A stretch of 64,000 nt of DNA from Liopterus haemorrhoidalis (taxonomy: Eukaryota; Arthropoda; Insecta; Coleoptera; Dytiscidae), in contig OZ020616.1 of the NCBI GenBank assembly GCA_963971575.1, positions 59,192,907-59,256,906 on the forward strand, read 5' to 3'. The notes below the pieces were generated by a model, which worked only from the letters and a program-made list of their open reading frames with translations, was not told where the DNA came from and made no database searches. Positions within the stretch are counted from its first letter, which is position 1. Each line of letters starts with the position of its first letter. The position numbers were made by a program, and so were the translations under genes. Shown here piece after piece: positions 1 through 11,195 of this stretch.

Positions 1-90
1 ATTCTTAACAATATTTGTTATATAAACTTTTGCTGTTAAGTCAATAATAAGGGAGTAATTTAAATTTTTAATTTTTAACTCCAAAAATTA
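1..90 (+). repeat. Fragment of a dispersed repeat also present at 58.8-59.1 kb
   Basis: The first 90 bases closely match two tandem units near 58,891 and 59,034: the run beginning ATTCTTAACAATATTTGT, then TTTTGCTGTTAAG and GGGAGTAATTTAA. No coding potential is seen. The repeat probably continues to the left of the window. Confidence 0.7.
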
Positions 91-124
91 CAAATTTAAC
101 GTACTGATGTAGTAATGACTTGTC

Positions 125-152
125 ATGATGTGAAGTGTGAATTTTCACACAT
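125..152 (-). repeat. Orphan terminal hairpin of repeat family B
   Basis: The palindrome GTGTGAATTTTCACAC (135-150) preceded by GATGTGAA is the 3' end of family B on the minus strand. Nothing else of family B is present. It abuts a family A copy directly. Confidence 0.6.
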
Positions 153-157
153 TAAAA

Positions 158-446
158 AAAATCTTAAAATAGACACAAGTAAACTCCCATTTCTAGTCAA
201 CCGATTTTTACCAAAAGTTGATCAACTCGTGCCATTGATGGCAAAAGCTTAAATATGAAGTTTCATAAAAATCCTTTTAGCCGAATTTGCTCTGCACGTG
301 TACACGGACCGACAGACAGACAGACAGACATCATGCTAAAAACGTTATGTAGGAACCTCAATTCGTGGAGATCCATTGAAATTTCGAAATGCCAAAGTCG
401 GTATGATCACAATACCTCCCTTATATATGTTGGCGGTCGATAAAAA
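158..446 (+). repeat. Repeat family A, copy 1 (GACA-microsatellite repeat)
   Basis: Family A is recognised by a shared order of segments: CTTAAAATcGACACgAGTAAA, a stretch with GTTGATCAACTCGTGCCATT, AAGTTTCATAAAAATCC, a (GACA)n array, ATCATGCTAAAA, GTGGAGATCCATYGAAAT, and the end TATATGTTGGCGGTCGRTAAAAA. All these blocks are here in order. The short array reads as Asp/Arg/Gln/Thr repeats if translated, which explains the spurious open frames over every copy. Confidence 0.85.
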
Positions 447-1118
447 TCCAACTGTATGTACATAAATTTTTGTCTCGTGCTCTAAGTTGACGATGTCTTT
501 AAATAATGCGGTGGATGATGTTACGTGCAGGCTTAATGCTGGTGTACAGGCAGCCTTATATAATATTTCTCATTTTATTTCTGAATTACCTTCAATTAAA
601 AAGATAATTGAGATTTGATATTTGAAATGAATCTTCGCGTAGAGTTGTTATGGCTGATGGTTTGAAAGGGTGAAGGGAATGGTGGGGTATAGTTCTCCGG
701 TCGATTCATGAAGCCATACATTGCTCGTCATTAATGCCATTTAACTGAGGGTCTTCCTGGATTACCAGCCCGGGACTCCGGACTCCTGCGGGATTATCAG
801 GAATTTATCGCTCATACCTTAATGGCGATATGTTTGAATATTCGAGAGACTTTAGAAGAATAGAGTGTTTTATGGTTTTTAATTAACTTTTAGAACTTAA
901 TGTTATGCACTTGATCTCATTCTTTAAATTATTAGCCGATTGAAAATATTGGATCGCGAATTCAGAAACTACCAATCGATTTAACAAGTGTGGTGGAATA
1001 CAAAAAGAAAAGTATACCAAATTTGCAGTGGATTTATATTGGTGACCGGCGCGCACACTGAAAATTGGTCTGGGGGGGTTCATTTCCAAACAATATCCAT
1101 AAAACAATACAAATTTGA
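447..1118. other. No recognisable feature
   Basis: Mixed-composition DNA with a slightly GC-richer patch near 755-800. No long frame, terminal repeats or copy elsewhere in the window was found. Confidence 0.4.
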
Positions 1119-1775
1119 CTAGCTGGAATACCCGTTCCTCGTACAGTGTTTGTAATTTTGCTGTAACGTAAATGATGAGATAGTCCAACAAATTTTTAAA
1201 AAAAATCTCGTAAATATTTAATTTTGTTCAAAATTTTTTTGACTCCGATTTTAGCCAAAATACAATTTTTAGCTAATTTTGGGGTGAGGATTATGAAAAA
1301 AATATTAAAAAATTCATGCTTTATTAGTTTTTAAGTTAGAGTCTATTTTTTGCCTATAACTCCAAAAGTTTTGCCCAAACTTCAAAATGGACCAAATTTT
1401 GTTGATCTATCATCAAAAATACATATTTGTACCAATTTTCAATAAAATCGGAGACAAAAATTACTGTCATAATCTCAAATAGCGTCAAGTAATTAAAGCC
1501 CCAATTTTTTTCTAGACTAAATAAACTACGGAGAATCCAAAAATTTCAACCACAGGTCGCTATCTCTAACCGTTTTTGAGTTATGTACTTTTTTAAATCA
1601 CAATTTTTATAAGTAATGTAAATTATGCCATTAAAAAAAATGCCGTAATATCAAAACGCGTTAAACGATTAAAACCCTAAATTATTTGTAGACTAAATAC
1701 ACTACGGAGAATCCAAAAATTATAACCAGAAGTCGCTGTCTCTGACCATTTTTGAATTCTTTTTTTTTTTATTCA
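1119..1775 (-). mobile_element. Helitron-like element, 3' part (copy H1)
   Basis: On the minus strand the sequence ends with an imperfect hairpin (CTGTACGAGGAACGG), a short spacer and CTAG, followed by T. This is the CTRR-then-T ending of Helitrons. The interior matches 12,050-12,340 in inverted orientation, including a sentence-like block around TAAATTACACTTTGATTT-type AT-rich runs and ACGCGTTTTGAGATTACGGC. An internal duplication is visible: blocks at about 1,488-1,590 and 1,668-1,760 both contain ACGGAGAATCCAAAAAT. No helicase coding sequence is present, so this is non-autonomous. The 5' end was not located. Confidence 0.55.
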
Positions 1776-1798
1776 CTGTTTCACTGTTGTTAATTTTA

Positions 1799-1898
1799 TT
1801 GTTTCTTTAGAGCTTTCATCGCTGCGTTCGTCGTACTTCAAACAACTCGTGTGACAATACATCGTTTTATAAAAGTCGTAAACTAATATACTATTTTG
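1799..1898 (+). repeat. Repeat family D, copy 1
   Basis: Shares CTGCGTTCGTCGTACTYC, AAACAACTCG and GACAATACATCGTYTTATAA with copies at 20,592 and 29,411. This copy keeps an uninterrupted GTGTGACAATACATCG and so acts as an empty site for the transposon at 29,458-30,597. Confidence 0.7.
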
Positions 1899-1899
1899 C

Positions 1900-2404
1900 G
1901 GCACACCTTATTACAAGATCTACAGTACGTCACTGCCTTATTGTATATTTCTTCTTGATTATTATAATAAATTAATATTAAGTATTTTTTGTAGCAAAAC
2001 CCCTTCATGTTGAAATTGTGCTCGACCTTTTCTTATCTAACAATTTCCATAATTTATACAAACATACTTTTTTTATTTGTCTTAAAAATTAAAACTTGTG
2101 AAATAATTATACACCAAGTTCTCATGTCTGCAGAGTTTTAGAACTTGTCTAAAAACTGCGACCGTTTCCATTATCTACACTGGAATGAATTAAGTTGCTT
2201 TTGTTTTGCTCCTTACTCCTCTATACAACCTCCTTCATCCCCCACCGCGTTTCACCCCACCCCCCACACACCTAACAACCGACAATTTAAAACATAAAAA
2301 CATTTGATTAAGGAAAATAAACATGTTCGCGATTTTATCTACAAGTTAATTGTTCCACGAAAAAAAGGATTGTTAATTTAAAAAATGTTTGTAGGTCAAC
2401 ATAT
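1900..2404. other. No recognisable feature
   Basis: AT-rich DNA with a C-rich patch near 2,220-2,270. No gene or repeat structure is seen. Confidence 0.4.
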
Positions 2405-2612
2405 ATCTGCATACACCTGTATTGTCAACTGACAAAAACTGAAGCGCCTCTAGTGAGATTTTGAGAAACTGACGGTTGTAGGATAGTCGAGTTTGTGACA
2501 AGCATGGGAATATGTTCTTAGAAGTGTAAAGACAGTTAAAGACCATTTTAGAGTGTGTTCCCGTGTGTTTCAATAAATATCACATGAAGATACCATTGAA
2601 CCTGTCAAAAAT
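2405..2612 (+). repeat. Relative of the THAP-exon element at 57.6-57.9 kb
   Basis: Both ends match the minus-strand element at 57,565-57,932. The left block has TTGTCAACTGACAA, GCGCCTCTAGTGAGATTTTG and GATAGTCGAGTTTGT. The right block has CAATAAATATCACATGAAG and ATACCATTGAACCTGT. The middle (about 2,496-2,565) is unrelated to the THAP-coding segment found at the other locus. The two copies therefore share termini but differ inside. Confidence 0.65.
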
Positions 2613-2982
2613 ATCCTACCAAAGTCAGCCATGATGTGAATGCAGTAGCGCCTCTATCGGTAGTGTCAGATGCCAATAACAATGCGTGTATCACACAGTA
2701 TAGAGCAGCGTTTCTCAACCGAAAATGAACTGCTATGAGGATTGGAAGAACCGTTTCCAGCGCTGTGTGGCTTCCCAAGAAATTTATTTTGAGGGAGACA
2801 ATATTATTTGTATATCTATTCGAATAAAAAAATAAATAAACTTAGTCCGGTTACTTAATTTACACACGAGAATGCTCTTTCCACTAGCTCTATGTTCCTG
2901 AAAGGTAATAAATATTTTATTGCTTTGTCACTAAGTTCTTGTTTCTTTTCTTTCACTACTGTCCAGAAGTCAGTGAGATTTC
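2613..2982. other. No recognisable feature
   Basis: Ordinary AT-rich sequence. A second GCGCCTCTA motif lies near 2,650, but no full repeat unit could be traced. Confidence 0.4.
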
Positions 2983-4219
2983 TTTTTAGGGTTTTGTAGG
3001 AATGACCAAAAAACCCTTATACCGTCATTTTGTTGTCTGTCTATCTGTGTGTTTGTCTGTCTGTGTGTTTGTCTGTCTGTGTGTTTGTCTGTCTGTCTGT
3101 TCGGTAAAAATTGTAGCCAAACGGCTAAACCTAGAGAGTTGAAATTTAGCATGCTTATACAACTCGTTGACCCGCACATAGGAAAAATACCAAAACATCT
3201 AAAAAACATAACCCCCTAAAAATATAAACAAATATGTGCTCACCGAAAAAAAATATATTTTTTTAAAATTCTGAGTAGGGTATCAAATGAAAGCCCTTAG
3301 TACGTAGATCAACGATCAAAATTTTATTTTTGCAAAATATATTATTTTGACGCGATTTTTGACAAAATTGTGTAAAAATATATTTGTCCCACACGCTGTA
3401 GCCCAGATGGTTTAAACTAAAAATCTGAAAAAATTCTAAGTAATGTACATTTGTGTGAACCGGAATAGTACAACAGGAATTTTTGATCAGATTATGTTTT
3501 CGGAAAATAACGCATTTTTTTTTTTTGTTTTTTGCTTGGCCATGTAAACTATTTAATGATATTATATAGTACAGTAAACAGAGCGCCTCGATGGTGTAAT
3601 GCTTAGAATACTAACGTTCTGATTTGCAAACTCCAGTTCAATCCGGCCTCGAGGCAACTTCATTTTTTCTGTTTTTTTTTTAGCATTTTTATTTCGTTTA
3701 AATTATTTTTTCAAAATTATAGTTATATTTGGGCAAATATTGCATTTAATTTTTAAAAGCGTAAATTTAATAACGACTAGAAATTGTTGAAATTGAATAC
3801 TCTTGGACTTACAACCAAGTAATTTATATATAATACCATGGATACAAGTAAAAAAATAAAATATATAAAATATATGTTATATGTCTGTATCATATTAGTG
3901 CCAAAATATATTACTGCTATACTGCTATTTATATTCCTATACATACACGAAATCAGAAGGGCGGAGCTTATGACTAAAACTACCAATGGAAGCCATAAGC
4001 GCAATTTTCACAATCTTATTGAACCTTGCTATATAAAAAAAAAATACTGCACGTATTTAGAAACCTTCATAATGGTATTAAGCATTCGAATTAAAATTAA
4101 CAAAAAAAAAAAAAAAAAATTAACATAACATTTGTTTTGGCATCCCAAATAATCATTATTCACTAAATACCTGCGAAACCCTGAAATGTGTGAAAATTCA
4201 CACTTCACATCAATTTTTT
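2983..4219 (+). repeat. Repeat family B, copy 1 (full length, ~1.24 kb)
   Basis: This is the reference copy. It starts TTTTTAGGGTTTTGTAGG and reads into AAAACCCTTATA, giving an AGGGTTTT/AAAACCCT hairpin. It then holds a (CTGT)n array, a block with GTAGCCAAACGGCTAAACC, and one with CATGCTTATACAACTC. After GATCAGATTATGTTTTCGGA comes a central tRNA-like module, then CCTTGCTATATAAAA, and the end hairpin GTGTGAAAATTCACAC (4,188-4,203). No protein is encoded. Other copies lie at 16.6, 21.4, 25.9, 31.2/36.4, 32.9, 46.5, 53.9, 60.5 and 62.1 kb. Confidence 0.85.
3585..3656 (+). other. tRNA-like Pol III module inside family B copy 1
   Basis: A-box-like TGGTGTAATGC (3,592-3,602) and B-box GTTCAATCC (3,636-3,644) are spaced 44 nt start to start. 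The 7-nt GCCTCGA (3,585-3,591) pairs perfectly with TCGAGGC (3,649-3,655), placed exactly where a tRNA acceptor stem would close. A short D-stem (GTGT/ATAC) is possible. The anticodon and T stems do not pair well, so this is a tRNA-derived relic and not a working tRNA gene. Confidence 0.6.
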
Positions 4220-5070
4220 GAAATCATATTCAAAAGAAGAATCAGTTCAATCATTTTTTCTTTTTCAATTTTAACGTAAGTCTCAGTAAAACTCTCATGT
4301 TTTTCGCTATTATCTATATTATTTTCGCATACTCCCAACTGGTTCTCCGCGTACCCCAGGTTGGAAACCGCTGGTCTAGATCAGAGTGTTATATGAGTGT
4401 TCCTCGACAGGGAAGAGGCGAATTCCTGATGTGCTGGAAAAGCAAATTATGGAACCAATTTGAAAAATTATTTCAGTGTTGTATAGCTTAGATCTTCCTG
4501 AGTGTTATTGTCTATATCCAGTGTTCCTCCACCGATGAGGTACGACCTTCTGGTGTGCCACAAAAGCAAATTAATGAACTGATTTGAAAAATTTAACAAA
4601 TTAATGACAAAAAAAACCTTGGAGCCTCCTTCTCTGTCACGCGCCCCTCTAAACACAGCGCCCAGGACGTGCCATGGCTGTCTAATCCTAGATATACCTC
4701 CTATGATTGTATATTTGTCCTGCACCGTTGACGTGATCTATCGCGTCTGGCCGTGAATATAAAGAAGGCGATTGCAGAGATTGCCTTTCGGAAGGAAAAA
4801 CATATTAAAATTTAACGATGATTTTTTTATATATTTTCAATTATCTTTATGAAAGATCAAATTAAAAATACATAAATATGGAAATATTGGACGGAAAATA
4901 TCCATTATGGGAAATAAAAATTAATGGCCTGGAGAGATAAGTGGAAGAAAATTATGGGATAAAAACGAAAACAACAAAAAGGTATTTTTTTATGATAAAT
5001 TCAAGAAATAAGCTAACAACAGATCTAATACGTATAGATATTAATCCATACACAACAAATGACATTCTGT
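4220..5070. other. No recognisable gene
   Basis: AT-rich DNA. Blocks near 4,365 and 4,500 both carry a GTGTTCCTC-type sentence and a GAAAAGCAAATTA/AAAAGCAAATTA sentence, suggesting an old duplication. No coding sequence is supported. Confidence 0.35.
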
Positions 5071-5111
5071 GAATTAAAATTTACTAATCTAAATTACAAG
5101 TGACACTTTCT

Positions 5112-5843
5112 TAAAAAGAATGCCGCTACAAATACCACCTAGCAACAATGAAATTAATTTAAAATTGAAAGAAATTGTTCTAAATCAATGGCAACATGAT
5201 TTCCTACAATCACTTAAACATAAAGTATCATATTATGGAGAAATCCAGACAACACTACCAAAAAAACACTGGTTCTCCTCAGAGCAAAACAGGGCTTTCA
5301 TCTGTACTATAATACGACTAAGATTTAATCATAACCTCTCACCTTCTCATCTGCATAGAATAAACTTGAAATCAACCCCGTACTGTCAATGTGATGGCCA
5401 GTCTATTGGTGACGTTAACCACTTACTTTTTAAATGTCCATTACATTTCAGTAATCGTACAAAAATTTTAAATAAATTAATTTCAGAAAATATCCCAGTT
5501 CCAACAAACATTCAAACAATTTTGGCCACAAACTCGATTAAAATTTATAATATAATCTTTGACTACATCAAAGTAGAAAGAATAAAAGTGTAATAAAATC
5601 GTATTTATACATTAATACTAATATATTCTAGCTAATAGTTTTTGCAACGAAGGACAAAAATTTTGGTAAAAATAAAAATGAAGTAGAGTAAATAAATTTT
5701 ATATTTGTATTTTAATGTTTATTCTAACTCGAAATTGTAATTTTATTGTAACTTATATTATTGTATTGCTATATTATTTTGTTGTATACATCACTGGTTA
5801 ATAGTCAATGCAACTAAGACCAATAAATACTAATTTAAAAAAA
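5112..5843 (+). mobile_element. 5'-truncated LINE insertion with A-tail and target duplication
   Basis: The 3' terminal piece of a non-LTR retrotransposon. The left flank AAGTGACACTTTCT (5,098-5,111) recurs after the A-tail as AAGTGACGCTTTCT (5,844-5,857), one mismatch in 14, as expected of target-primed insertion. A caveat is that this flank is itself part of an older ~43-bp direct repeat. The body matches the minus-strand LINE at 49,016-49,975 but starts closer to the 3' end. Confidence 0.8.
5120..5593 (+). pseudogene. LINE ORF2 C-terminal tail (dead copy)
   Basis: A 157-codon frame with no catalytic domain. It corresponds to the region after RNase H in the better copy at 49.3-49.98 kb, which shares KEIVLNQWQHDFLQSLKHK and the YCQCD...GDVNHLLFKCP block. 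The last is a CxC...H...C zinc-knuckle-like motif common after the RNase H domain of I-clade and related insect LINEs. The ATG at the start is internal to the original protein, so this is not a true start. It has no known activity by itself. Confidence 0.75.
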
Positions 5844-5859
5844 AAGTGACGCTTTCTGA

Positions 5860-6672
5860 ATTAAATTTTACTAATATGAATTACAATTGACGCTTTCTGA
5901 AAAACATCTGATCGTTTCTGAAATACAATTGGAAAAGATGTAGGTGATTCTTATACCTGCTGTAATTATGTTTAACTCTTGTCATCCCAAAGGGTTTAAA
6001 TTAATTTCATTGTAGTTTTTATGCACATAATTTTATTAGGAGGTAAAGAGCTTGAAATCTCCAAGAGCTTTTCATATTTCAAAAAGATTGTCAGAAAATT
6101 AAATCCATTACTGGTACTTAAAACTTTTTGTTCCATACTGCTGCAATGATTTCACTAGGGATCAAATTTAATCATAAAACTATTAAATTTTAAAAAATTC
6201 CTTTTCCAGAATACTTTTATATATTTCAAAAATATCTTCTTATCATTTTTATAGTATTCTATTTGATTTGGTGAAGTTCAATCGGCGGAACAGGAGGAGA
6301 AAAGCACACACGCAAAGGTAGTTACCCTCGGGGGTTGTTAGAGGGAGCTACCTGGGGGTGAAATTGTTAATCGATACACCACGAGAGGGGTGCCACTACT
6401 ACAAATGTACATTCACTTTCACGTCTAAGGGTACAAGTTTAACACCAACTTAATTCTTTTTGAGTATAACAACTACAACAAAAGAGCCAATCAGTTTACA
6501 AATTCATCGTCATATTCAGTACTTCTAAAGCTGTTTCCAAATTACTAAATTAATACGTTTTCCTTTAATTTTTGATTTATTCTGTAATTGTTGAAACTAA
6601 ATCAGAAATTAAAGTCATTAAAGTCAGAGAAAACGTCCAAATTTGTTTAACCGAAAAAGAATAATTTTTCAT
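5860..6672. other. No recognisable gene
   Basis: AT-rich DNA with a GC-richer patch near 6,290-6,400. A (GACA/GACG)n array at 6,673-6,716 closes it, directly before family A copy 2. Confidence 0.4.
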
Positions 6673-6943
6673 CGGACAGACGGACAGACGGACAGACGGA
6701 CAGACAGACCGACAGACCCAAAAGTTGATCAACTCGTGTCATTGATGTCAAAAGCTTAAATATGAAGTTTCATAAAAATCCTTTTAGCCGAATATGCTCT
6801 GCACGTGTACACGGACCGTTAGACAGACAGACAGACCGACAGGCATCATGCTGAAAATAGTCAAAACGTTATGTAGGAACCTCAATTCGTGGAGATCCAT
6901 CTAAATGTGAAAATCGGTATGATCACAATACCTTCCTTATATA

Positions 6944-7676
6944 CGAGGGATGTTTCCTAAATTCTGGGAATTGTGCTATAATTAAATTACGCAGAACTTA
7001 TAGGCAATGTTATTGGTGCCAAGTCTTGACATGTTTATGCAACTATCTAGTGCAATATTGTTCAGTCTGATTTAGGTGTTCGACTGATATAGACGCGTTT
7101 TCACAGCACTGTTTTTGTAACCATGGAAGACGCAGCAAATTCTCAAAAAACAATAATTTTCTTTTTGTGGAAAGAAGGTGTGAAAACATCAGAAATTATT
7201 CAGCGTCTGCAAGGAGTTTTTGGTGAGTCTGCAGAATCCAAAAGTATTGTTTATCGGTGGATCGATCGTTTTAAAACCGGTAAAACATCACTAGAAGACG
7301 ATCCACGCAGTGGGCGCCCAAGCACGTCGGTAAATGAAAGAAACATTACTGCCGTCGAAGACCTACTGAAAGAGGACAGGTGAATGACTATTCGTCAAAT
7401 TAGTGTGCGCCTAGGGATAGGTACACGACAAGCATGATTGTTTGGGCGTTAGCAAGGTTTCGCCGCGCTGGGTGCCAAGGCTGTTGGGACCAGAACAGAA
7501 ACTCAATAGGTCTGATACTTGTCATCAACTTCAAGAGCTGTTAGCCCGTTATTAGTTTATCGTTGGGATAAATGTATTCAGTTAAATAGAGATTATGTTG
7601 AAAAACTATATTGTAATATTGACGAAAATTAACAAAATAATAAAAATTATAGCTAGATTCCCAGAAACATCCCTCG
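6944..7676 (+). mobile_element. Internally deleted mariner-type element with TA duplication
   Basis: Inverted ends CGAGGGATGTTTCCTAAATT and its counterpart ending AGAAACATCCCTCG are flanked by TA on both sides (6,942-6,943 and 7,677-7,678). At 733 bp it is far shorter than the usual ~1.3 kb of mariner, and only the N-terminal part of the transposase remains. Confidence 0.9.
7123..7383 (+). pseudogene. Mariner-type transposase, N-terminal DNA-binding part only
   Basis: An 86-codon frame starting MEDAANSQKTIIFFLWKEG. It contains the paired helix-turn-helix region typical of mariner transposases, including the linker-like RWIDRFKTGKTSLEDDPRSG and RPSTSVNERNITAVEDLL. The frame stops at TGA, then degenerate sequence (TIRQISVRLGIGT in the same frame) continues briefly. 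The DD34D catalytic core is missing because of the internal deletion, so it cannot transpose. In an intact element this part binds the terminal inverted repeats. Confidence 0.88.
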
Positions 7677-7835
7677 TATGTTGGCGGTCGTTAAAAAACT
7701 AGCGTTATAAATTTCTTCTTCTATGACTACGTAGGTGTGAAATTTTTGTTCTTTGGAAAATGTGCCACGAGAGTAAAAAGATTGGGAAACACTGCTCTAG
7801 ATGGAAATACGTTGAATACATTTTTATCAATTTTC

Positions 7836-7967
7836 AGACAGACAGACGGACGGACAGCCAGACAGACAGACACACAGACATCATGCTAAAAATCCATCGA
7901 AATTTCGAAATGTCAAAATCGGTATGATCACAATACCTCCCTTATATATGTTGGCGGTCGGTAAAAA
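7836..7967 (+). repeat. Repeat family A, copy 3 (3' part)
   Basis: Begins at a (GACA/GACG)n array and keeps ATCATGCTAAAA, CATCGAAATTTCGAAATG and the end TATATGTTGGCGGTCGGTAAAAA in shortened form. Everything upstream of the array is missing. Confidence 0.8.
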
Positions 7968-8603
7968 GTTATTGTTTAAGTACTTCGTAGAGACGACTGT
8001 TTCTGTCAGGTAACAAGCTGTGGCCATAATTTATTTTTTGATTATCAAAGTATATTTTATTTACAAAGATTTAGCGTTTCTATTTTAATAACCTGTGTAA
8101 AATATTATAAATTTATAGCGTGTGTAAAATATATACACACGATAAAATGAAAGTTTACTCTTGAACAAACAACGCAATAACCCCCTCATATTAATTAAAT
8201 TAGAGCTTGAACAAGCGACACTATAAACCCGGAGACCATTTACTGGAAATTACAACGAACTCCGGTGTTCATGTGTGTACCAACATGTCGGACCAACGGT
8301 AAACGGCACGGCAAGCGCGTTTATCTAACACATTAAACAAACTGTTAAAAACTATTCTTATTTCTGAGATACAAGTGGTTGTTGTTCCTCCACTTGTACC
8401 TCTGTTAATACGCTCAAATTAACTTAATTTCCAGTCAACATTGATGCAGTGTGCCCAACCCCATCAAATATAGGTTATATCGCATAACGCTTGGTAAATA
8501 TCGTTCCGAAAACAAATAATATCAGCATTTAATAATGTTTAGAGACTAGGATAGGCTGACAGCAGTACCTAAACAATAATTCAACTCTATATTTTATTCA
8601 GAA
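7968..8603. other. No recognisable feature
   Basis: AT-rich sequence with one local direct repeat (GTGTAAAATATwATAAA, near 8,093 and 8,121). No gene is supported. Confidence 0.4.
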
Positions 8604-8690
8604 CTAGCTAGAAAACCTGTACTTCCGGTTTTTGTAATGCTATTTTTGCTGTAACGTTAATGATAAGTGAGATATTTCAGGTTTTTTTAC
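8604..8690 (-). mobile_element. Helitron-like 3' end (copy H3)
   Basis: On the minus strand this resembles H1 and H2: a block with ATTACAAAAACCGGAAGTACAG, then CTAG followed by T at 8,603. Only the end was recognised. The hairpin is degraded. Confidence 0.45.
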
Positions 8691-8819
8691 AAGTATAGAA
8701 CTTTAAAAGGAAATAAAACATATAAAAATCGTATTAATGGCATTGTATTGGCTTTATTGGAAAGATAATTTTATGCCATTAGTGTTAAAATATGATTTTC
8801 GGCTGGCTCGAATAAAGCG

Positions 8820-9811
8820 AAATCTGGAAGTCTAATTTTCGGCCACTTTTTGGAGCAGCAAGAGCCGTATATCGACATTAACGCGGCAAATGTTGGCTTT
8901 TAAGTCGTCCATCGTCTCTGGTTTATCGGCGTAGATTAGCGACTTCACATATCCCCACAGAAAATAATCCAAAGGTGTTAAATCGCACGATATTGGAGCC
9001 AATTCACAGGTTCATTACGCGAAATTATGCGCTCATCGAATATTTCCTTCAATAAATCGATTTGTGGCATGTTGCGCCGTCTTGTTGAAACCACAGCTTT
9101 TCCACATTAATACCATTCAATTGGGGAACGAAAAAGTCAGTAATCATGGCTCTATAGCAGTTTCCATTGACTGTAAAGTTCTGGCTGGCGTCATTTTTGA
9201 AGGAATAAGGACCAATGATTCCAACAGCCTATAAAGCACACCAAACAGTGACTTTTTGTGGATGTAACGGCGTCTCAATAATGGCTTGTGGATTTTCTCC
9301 ACTCCAAATGCGGAAATTTTGTTTGTTGACGTAACCATTCAACCAAAAATGAGCCTCATCACTGAATAAAATTTTGTGGTGAAAATGAGAATCAAGAGCA
9401 ATCTTGTTTTCGGCCCATTAACCGAACGTACAACGCACACGATGGTTATGCGGCTTCAACTCTTGCACGAGATGGATCTTGTAAGCTCGTAAACCAAAAT
9501 CTTTCACAGAGTTGATTCAGCTCCAATTGTGCCCGATGGTTCATTGACTCATTCGGGTCCTCCTTAATACTACGCTCTACAGCAGCAACAGTTTTTTCGA
9601 TGCGCACTGTACGACGTCTCTGCGGATGCGTATTATCAATTAGAGTATGTGTGGTGCGAAAACGATCCATGGTTATTCGAATTATTTGCTCGGATGGACG
9701 ATTATGTCGACCGTAAAATGGACGTAGCGCACGGTAAGTTTCGCGAAACAACCACGATTTTCGAAATAAATTTGCACAATTTGCAAGAGTTGTTCTGGTA
9801 AGTCTATTCAT
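8820..9811 (-). pseudogene. Tc1/mariner-superfamily transposase, near full length but broken
   Basis: Reading from 9,811 downward gives an N-terminal region (MNRLTRTTLANCANLFRKSW, then HNRPSEQIIRITMDRF), a linker with SIKEDPNESM, and LVQELKPH. The catalytic domain follows with LFSDEAHFWLNGYVNKQN (first Asp), VEKLWFQQDGATCH (second Asp), and a frame-shifted LTPLDYFLWGYVKSL-like segment (third Asp). Stops interrupt it near 9,417 and 9,227, and further frameshifts lie below 9,080. The enzyme would cut and paste DNA at TA sites. Inverted ends were not identified with confidence. The same subfamily of transposase appears in broken form at 12.4-13.2 kb and at the right edge. Confidence 0.85.
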
Positions 9812-9956
9812 TGTGAAATGGCAAACTGAGCACAAATCAGCTGTCAGCTATCAAAATGGCCGTCGCTGGAAACAGTGATGCCAATTAGAAAAATAAACCT
9901 CTAAAAAAAAACACACACTTTATAACCTAAAATTTTATTCATATAGATTAAATATA

Positions 9957-11195
9957 TTAATAATAATAATAATAATCTTTATTCCAGTGAATGTAATGTA
10001 CATTTTTGGAGTCGTTAAACATATCAATAAACAAGTACAAAAATAAGAAATTAAAATATCATACGTCTTATATAGTGATATATTACAATTTTACATCAAT
10101 AAAATATATAAATAAAGTAAGAGTGTGAGTGTGAAAATCTATTGGTTAAATTGCTGTGGAATTAATTCATCATCTTCAAATTCCTTTATACTGTAGTAGG
10201 CCTTCGTTATGAGAATTTTTTTCATTTTATTTTTAAATTGTTTAATTTCTAGGTTTCTGATATTACCTGGAAGTTTGTTACAAAACTTAGTTCCCATTAT
10301 ATTGGGCTGGTTTCTTACGTCATATCTTGAAAAGGGTATTCTAAAATCAGTTCTATTGCGAGTGGAGTAACCATGAAAAGAACTATTCGTTTTTAAAGAT
10401 GAAGAATTTTTTTTAATGTAAATTAGTATATGGTATATGTAAAGTTCTGGCAAAGTTAAAATACCATGCTGTATGAACAGTTCTTTACAAGGTGTGCTCC
10501 ATTTGACACCGCTTAAAATTCTAATACATCTCTTCTGCAGCCTGAATAATCTCAAGGTGTCAACAGAGTTTCCCCACAAAATAATACCATAAGACAGAGT
10601 TGATTGAATGTAGGAAAAATATGCTATTTTCATTGTTAAATATGTTGTTATCTTGGATAGCTTATAAAACAAAAAGTTGTATTTATTAATATTTATGGCA
10701 ATGTTATTTATTTGTAGCTTCCAGTTAAGTTTGTTATCCAGGATAAAGCCAAGAAATTTGGCTTGGTTGCTGAAACCCTCGTAACATTCATTAACGCGCC
10801 TGTTAAATGTAAATAGCATATTTTTTGTTTTGTCACCGTTAAGATATAATTCGTTAGCTGAAAACCAATTCTGAACCAACTTGGTATTATTTTCCATATT
10901 AGTTTTGGCATGTTCAAAATCAGGCCCTGTATTGATAAATGTTGTATCATCCGCAAACATAACTGTGTTAGACAGTGCATGTGAGGGAAGATCATTGATG
11001 AACAATATGAAAAGTAAGGGGCCCAGTATCGATCCCTGCTCAACTCCTATGTTGATTTTGGCTACAGGAGAGTGTGAATTCTTGTGATAAACAGATTGTT
11101 CACGATCGGTTAAATAGCTCTCAATCAGCTGAAGAACGGTGCCCATGATCCCATATTGATAAAGTTTATTTATCAATATTGTCTGTACTAACCAT
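9957..11195 (-). mobile_element. 5'-truncated Jockey-like LINE with (TAA)n tail
   Basis: On the minus strand the coding frame is followed by a ~160-bp untranslated tail ending GGAATAAAGATTATTATT and then a (TAA/TTA)n run at 9,957-9,976, a common 3' end in insect Jockey-type LINEs. Coding homology stops at a TAG near 11,195, which marks the 5' truncation. A clear target duplication was not found. Confidence 0.85.
10139..11176 (-). pseudogene. Non-LTR reverse transcriptase, C-terminal half
   Basis: A 345-residue intact frame. It holds reverse transcriptase blocks in order: INIGVEQGSILGPLLFILF (residues ~41-60, B-region GxxQGSILGP), the catalytic MFADDTTF (~72-79, the xADD box with both Asp), NGDKTKNMLF and AKFLGFILDNKLNW (~139-152). 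After these come the thumb-like IQSTLSYGIILWGN and a Leu-rich C-terminal segment LRLFRLQKRCIRILSG typical of Jockey-clade ORF2. The endonuclease domain and the first RT motifs are missing through 5' truncation, so this copy is dead although its frame is open. The open frame suggests a recent insertion. Confidence 0.9.

Larger units (their letters stand above)
6718..7697 (+). repeat. Repeat family A, copy 2, split by a mariner element
   Basis: The family A blocks run to CCTTCCTTATA (6,943) and resume at 7,677 as TATGTTGGCGGTCGTTAAAAA. The interruption is the mariner-type element at 6,944-7,676. Other family A copies read straight through CTTATATATGTTGGCGG, which shows the empty site. Confidence 0.85.
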